From NCBI GenBank assembly GCA_022545875.1, contig JAKEIF010000025.1, positions 1-8,424 of the forward strand: DNA of 8,424 nt, written 5' to 3'. Below, in pieces: positions 5,720 through 8,424 of the stretch (position 1 is its first letter; every line of letters begins with the position of its first letter). The notes under the pieces were generated by a model. The model did not search any database and was not told where the DNA came from. It worked only from the letters and a program-made list of their open reading frames with translations. The position numbers were made by a program, and so were the translations under genes. Source of the DNA: Nitrososphaera sp. GTDB lineage: Archaea > Thermoproteota > Nitrososphaeria > Nitrososphaerales > Nitrososphaeraceae.

Positions 5720-7177
5720 TTGAAACTAAAGAATGCTGTAGCTGCTTTGCTCTTCATGTCCTTCCTTTCTTCCTCCGGCATTGCCCATGCAACGACAGAG
5801 CAGAGTAGCGCCTACAGAAAGTTCGTCATTTACTATGGATGGTACTCAGACGCCGAAGGCAGACTCGGCCCTGATATCGACAGGATAATCCGCTCAAAGC
5901 CCGAGTACGTGGTGAGCCCTTATTTTACTTCAACAGGTCTTGTTAACCTGTCTCCGCAGGTAACTGCCAAATTTCGCGACAGCGGAATTGGGATACTCGT
6001 TTACATTGCCACCGGAAACGCAGGCAGGAGCCTCGATTCTGTTTTCTCTGAAATAAAGACCGGCATAGAAGCAGGCGCTAACGGCGTGATGCTCGACGAA
6101 GTCGCCATGCTGCATCAAAACTGGCAAGTTGATCACTATGAAAAGATCTATGACTATGTGAAATCTTTTGGCACTGACAAGATCGTAGTAGCCAACCCTG
6201 GGAGCATTCTGGTAAGCGAGAGTGTCATGTCGGTAAGTGACATCGTATGTTTTGAGCACCAGTGGCGGCTTGCATCTGCACTCGATTGGTTCTCAAAATA
6301 TCCTCCAGAGAGGTTCATGGGAATATCGAGCAATGACATCGCCGGCGTGATGGGCTATAGTGTCGACGGTGACTTGGCCACTCGAGACACCGTGGAAGCC
6401 TGGCAATGCGGAGTGGGCTACCACTATGCCACTGATGCATATACCCGTCTTCCATCCTGGTTTGAAGGCTATCAAGAAGAGCTGGGCGACTTTGTCATAT
6501 CCGGGGCAAAGCTCGGCGAGCTATTTGTCAAGACCATTGACACTGAAGGCAATGAAATAGAAGGCCTCTGGATCGAGGCCCGCAAGGATGGAAGGACAGT
6601 AGCGACAGGGTTTAGCCCGGCCAAATTCATGCTGCCAGAAGGCGGGTATCAATTATTTGCATCAGATTACCAGAATTTTGTCTTTTCAAAATGGCAGGAC
6701 GGAGGATCGCTTCCCCAACACAGCGTGACTGCTTCAGAGAGCGAACCAGTAGAAACTACTGCAGTCTATCAAAATGACCAGATGGAGCTGCATATCCAGA
6801 GCTTTGACCTCTCAGGCAAAGAGATCAAGGGCGTGAACGTGTCTGTATTCCAAGACGGTGTCTCTGTTGCCGAGGGAAAGACGCCACTGCAACTAAAGCT
6901 TCCAATCGGAACGTACACCATAAGCGCTTCATCCTCAAAGTACTACAAATTTGATCATTGGTCGGACGGCTCTACTGCGAATGCGACGACAATTACGATG
7001 CGGCAGGACACAAAAGTATTGGCATACTTCGGCAGCGCGGTCGATAGTAAACTGGGTTCCTTGGATTGTGATGCCGACTTTAAGGGCGATGTCGCAGAAT
7101 CAATGTTAAGGGACGGGGTCTTTGGGGCGATGCTCGAGCTTCATATGCGAAAGAGCCTGTCAGGAATGGCGTGCTGA
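5720..7177 (+). CDS. Secreted spherulin-4/GH135-like TIM-barrel protein with two C-terminal beta repeats (485 aa)
   Basis: Residues 1-24 (MKLKNAVAALL... ending GIAHA) form a signal peptide with a likely cut after AHA, so the protein is exported. Residues ~33-255 look like a spherulin-4-type glycosidase barrel: FVIYYGWYSD (35-44), GVMLDEVAM (122-130), IVVANPGS (155-162) and DIVCFEHQW (174-182). D126, E127 and E179 sit where GH135 enzymes such as fungal Sph3 carry conserved acidic active-site residues, so cleavage of a galactosamine-type polysaccharide is possible but inferred. Two beta domains follow (264-350 and 354-438), then an unusual tail with two cysteines (439-485). The start is TTG: the preceding in-frame codon is TAG, and the next Met (residue 13) would destroy the signal peptide. 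It ends 23 bases from the convergent tnpB stop. Wall, S-layer or biofilm glycan turnover is a plausible role. The fold call is good; the substrate is unknown. Confidence 0.8.
   Translation: MKLKNAVAALLFMSFLSSSGIAHATTEQSSAYRKFVIYYGWYSDAEGRLGPDIDRIIRSKPEYVVSPYFTSTGLVNLSPQVTAKFRDSGIGILVYIATGNAGRSLDSVFSEIKTGIEAGANGVMLDEVAMLHQNWQVDHYEKIYDYVKSFGTDKIVVANPGSILVSESVMSVSDIVCFEHQWRLASALDWFSKYPPERFMGISSNDIAGVMGYSVDGDLATRDTVEAWQCGVGYHYATDAYTRLPSWFEGYQEELGDFVISGAKLGELFVKTIDTEGNEIEGLWIEARKDGRTVATGFSPAKFMLPEGGYQLFASDYQNFVFSKWQDGGSLPQHSVTASESEPVETTAVYQNDQMELHIQSFDLSGKEIKGVNVSVFQDGVSVAEGKTPLQLKLPIGTYTISASSSKYYKFDHWSDGSTANATTITMRQDTKVLAYFGSAVDSKLGSLDCDADFKGDVAESMLRDGVFGAMLELHMRKSLSGMAC
6509..7033 (+). repeat. 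Tandem ~85-residue beta-domain repeat within the secreted protein
   Basis: Residues 264-350 and 354-438 align with each other. Both run from an L-x-(V/I)-(K/Q)-(T/S)-(I/F)-D strand followed by G-(N/K)-E-I-(E/K)-G, through a D-G-x-(T/S)-V-A-(T/E)-G turn and an L-P-x-G-x-Y segment, to F-x-(K/H)-W-(Q/S)-D-G and a closing (T/L)-A-(V/Y)-(Y/F) strand. The pattern resembles PEGA-like and divergent InlB-B-type surface repeats, which usually act as stalks or binding modules. The copies are divergent, so the duplication is old, and the similarity is at protein rather than DNA level. Confidence 0.7.
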
Positions 7178-7200
7178 AAAGTCTTCTGGGTTCTGTTCGC

Positions 7201-7300
7201 TTATCGTTCCATGCGACAAGCTAGCTTGCTTGCATTCACTCTGAGGATTACCGGAGTCGTCGGATTCCCCCTCATCGCTTCACCTGCAAGCCCTTGTGAA
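7201..7300 (-). ncRNA. Candidate omega-RNA (TnpB guide RNA) overlapping the 3' end of tnpB
   Basis: Three stem-loops follow one another over the last ~33 codons of tnpB, read on the minus strand. The first is TTCAC/GTGAA (7300-7296 with 7283-7279, 12-base loop). The second is GAGG/CCTC enclosing CCG/CGG (7273-7243). The third is ATGC/GCAT enclosing CAAG-CTAG-CTTG (7235-7211). Omega-RNAs of IS200/IS605-group elements, including the archaeal sense-overlapping transcripts, arise exactly here and run past the stop into the right end, ending in a guide taken from flanking DNA. The exact 3' end and guide cannot be set from one copy. Short stems also arise by chance, so position is the main support. 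Confidence 0.4.
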
Positions 7301-8409
7301 CGCTGGAACACCTCAGCGCCCTTTCGTGCAATGTTCATCGCAGCAACTACATCGCGGTCGAGCCATCTGTCACACTCCTGACAGTACGACTCTCGTCTAT
7401 GTAGCCTATCCTCTTGGAGTCTCTTTCCGCATTGAGGACAGAGCTGAGAAGTTCCTTTCGTCTCAGAGGTCGATAACTGTATGATAGGCACACCTTCCCA
7501 CTGCGCCTTGTATGCAATTTGGCGCTTCATTTCTGAAAACGGCCAGCTATTCAATCTGTACCGATAATTCTTTCCTTGATAGTTGCCTCTCTGATACATC
7601 CTACGAATGTGAGTCAGTTTTTCAAACACTATAGCAGTTCCTTCTTCTCTGGCCTCAGCAACCACTCGTTTTGAAACACGATGCAATAACTGCTGAACCC
7701 TGTTCTTCCTACGTTTGCCGTACTTGCTGGCGATCCTCTTCCGGATTCTTACATCATTTCGCTTCAATGACTGTACTATTGAACGTGTGTTCTCTACAAT
7801 ATCTGCTGCTTCCGACAAATTATACTGGATCACGTTTCGGTCATTTCCAACTGTCAAATTTCCCAAGTTTCTGTCAACGCCTTTTATCGAGGTACACTCT
7901 TTCTCTGCGATCTCTTTCGAGTAACAAACACTTACTGTGCCGTTGGCGGTTAGTATAAACGAAGGTAATGTCACAGATGCGTCAGACAGAATTTCCTGAG
8001 TATGCATATTTAATGGAATGTCGAAATAAGTCATCCCTTTTGGACCCATATGCTCAAGGAGTATAGGGACTTTCAAAATTCCATCAACAATTTTGAATCC
8101 ATAACATGAAACGAGTATGCCCTTTCTCAAGTAAGGAGTCTTGGTCTTCCTGCCGCGTTTGATTGATTGTTTTCTGTTTGCCAATATCCCTGCTGCTTTC
8201 GAAATTGCGTGCAGTTTGTAGTAGGAGATGACTTCGTACTCGGCCAACTGTGAATATGACAGACTAGATAGCCTTTTCAGCGTCGAGGCTTCATTCTCCA
8301 AGCCTATCCTGATACAATGATTGACCATCTGTCTGAAGATCTCCATCAGCTCAACGACTTGTTGTGTCGGCGCGAAACACTGCTTCACTGACTTGATCGC
8401 AAGAGGCAC
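7201..8409 (-). CDS. tnpB: TnpB, RNA-guided RuvC nuclease of an IS200/IS605-group element (402 aa)
   Basis: TnpB is the compact ancestor of Cas12 nucleases. It binds an omega-RNA and cuts matching DNA next to a short motif, which promotes retention of its transposon. The N-terminal half (1-170) has the FAPT segment (12-15) and helical region of OrfB proteins. RuvC-I is GVDRNLGNLTVG (177-188, D179), RuvC-II is VFEKL with E263, the zinc finger is C324/C327 and C343/C346, and RuvC-III is DRDVVAAMNI with D353. The Asn often found two residues after the last Asp is Val355 here. The full length (~400) and complete triad suggest it may be active. It starts with GTG at 8409; an in-frame TAA lies 9 bases upstream. 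GTG at codon 8 is an alternative but would clip the first beta strand. No TnpA transposase is in the window. One stretch (7801-7860) has 24 of 60 G/C against 40 of 60 in part of aconitase (901-960), hinting at foreign origin. Confidence 0.93.
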   Translation of the reverse strand: MPLAIKSVKQCFAPTQQVVELMEIFRQMVNHCIRIGLENEASTLKRLSSLSYSQLAEYEVISYYKLHAISKAAGILANRKQSIKRGRKTKTPYLRKGILVSCYGFKIVDGILKVPILLEHMGPKGMTYFDIPLNMHTQEILSDASVTLPSFILTANGTVSVCYSKEIAEKECTSIKGVDRNLGNLTVGNDRNVIQYNLSEAADIVENTRSIVQSLKRNDVRIRKRIASKYGKRRKNRVQQLLHRVSKRVVAEAREEGTAIVFEKLTHIRRMYQRGNYQGKNYRYRLNSWPFSEMKRQIAYKAQWEGVPIIQLSTSETKGTSQLCPQCGKRLQEDRLHRRESYCQECDRWLDRDVVAAMNIARKGAEVFQRSQGLAGEAMRGNPTTPVILRVNASKLACRMER

Positions 8410-8424
8410 GTACGTTATTTAGCG

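Larger units (their letters stand above)
7201..8424 (-). mobile_element. IS200/IS605-group (IS1341-like, TnpB-only) insertion element; ends not defined
   Basis: The tnpB gene and its candidate omega-RNA mark an IS605-group element without a neighbouring tnpA in view, as in the TnpB-only IS1341 type common in archaea. Its left end lies beyond the window, since only 15 bases precede the tnpB start. The right end must lie at or below 7200, and could reach into the 3' end of the secreted-protein gene. These elements make no target-site duplication and lack terminal inverted repeats, so one copy cannot give the borders. It may depend on a TnpA encoded elsewhere or be immobile. Confidence 0.65.

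Noticed and set aside
7178..7200. Terminator between the convergent genes
   Set aside because: No T-tract or stable stem in the 23-base gap on either strand.
7671..7958. Plus-strand open frames opposite tnpB
   Set aside because: No start context, no domain, and the opposite strand encodes conserved TnpB sequence.
8415..8421. TAAATAA on the minus strand as the tnpB promoter
   Set aside because: It is too close to the GTG at 8409. It would fit only a start at codon 8, which would remove part of the conserved N-terminal strand, and the region is cut by the window edge.
1..8424. CRISPR array, tRNA or rRNA genes, or a multi-gene defence island
   Set aside because: No regularly spaced direct repeats, cloverleaf or rRNA signatures were seen. 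The helicase-nuclease stands alone without recognisable defence partners, apart from the zinc-ribbon neighbour of unknown function.

Overview
The window looks like chromosomal DNA from an archaeon, most likely a Nitrososphaera-like ammonia-oxidising thaumarchaeon. The evidence is indirect. TATA-like boxes lie about 25 bases upstream of start codons and Shine-Dalgarno sequences are absent, which points to leaderless or near-leaderless mRNAs. The aconitase is of the compact ~650-residue 'Aquifex-type' class, the UvrD-like helicase carries a C-terminal nuclease, and the transposon protein is an archaeal-style stand-alone TnpB. No rRNA, tRNA or lineage marker gene is present, so the taxonomic call is an inference.

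Layout: positions 1-5638 hold four genes on the minus strand. Read in transcription order they are a 110-aa cysteine-rich zinc-ribbon protein (5638-5306), a 1025-aa UvrD/PcrA-type helicase fused to a RecB/AddB-type nuclease with four cysteines placed for an Fe-S cluster (5215-2138), a 650-aa aconitase (2016-64), and the first 21 codons of a protein with a hydrophobic N-terminus. The last ATG shares one base with the aconitase stop codon. The first three genes each have their own TATA-like element, so they look like separate units rather than one operon. Only the aconitase and the partial gene look co-transcribed. The gap between the zinc-ribbon gene and the helicase holds a strong stem-loop.

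At 5639-5719 a divergent promoter region separates this block from a plus-strand gene (5720-7177, TTG start). That gene encodes a secreted protein with a spherulin-4/GH135-like TIM-barrel domain and two tandem beta repeats, so it is a candidate surface or extracellular polysaccharide hydrolase. Only 23 bases later, convergent with it, lies an apparently intact TnpB (7201-8409, minus). Its RuvC and zinc-finger residues are present but there is no TnpA in view. The last ~100 bases of tnpB contain three consecutive potential stem-loops, as expected of an overlapping omega-RNA (guide RNA).

The genes do not form one obvious pathway: central carbon metabolism, DNA repair, surface glycan processing and a mobile RNA-guided nuclease sit side by side. 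The two points most worth following up are the lone TnpB with its candidate omega-RNA next to a secreted hydrolase with an atypical C-terminal tail, and the single-polypeptide helicase-nuclease with its small zinc-ribbon neighbour.
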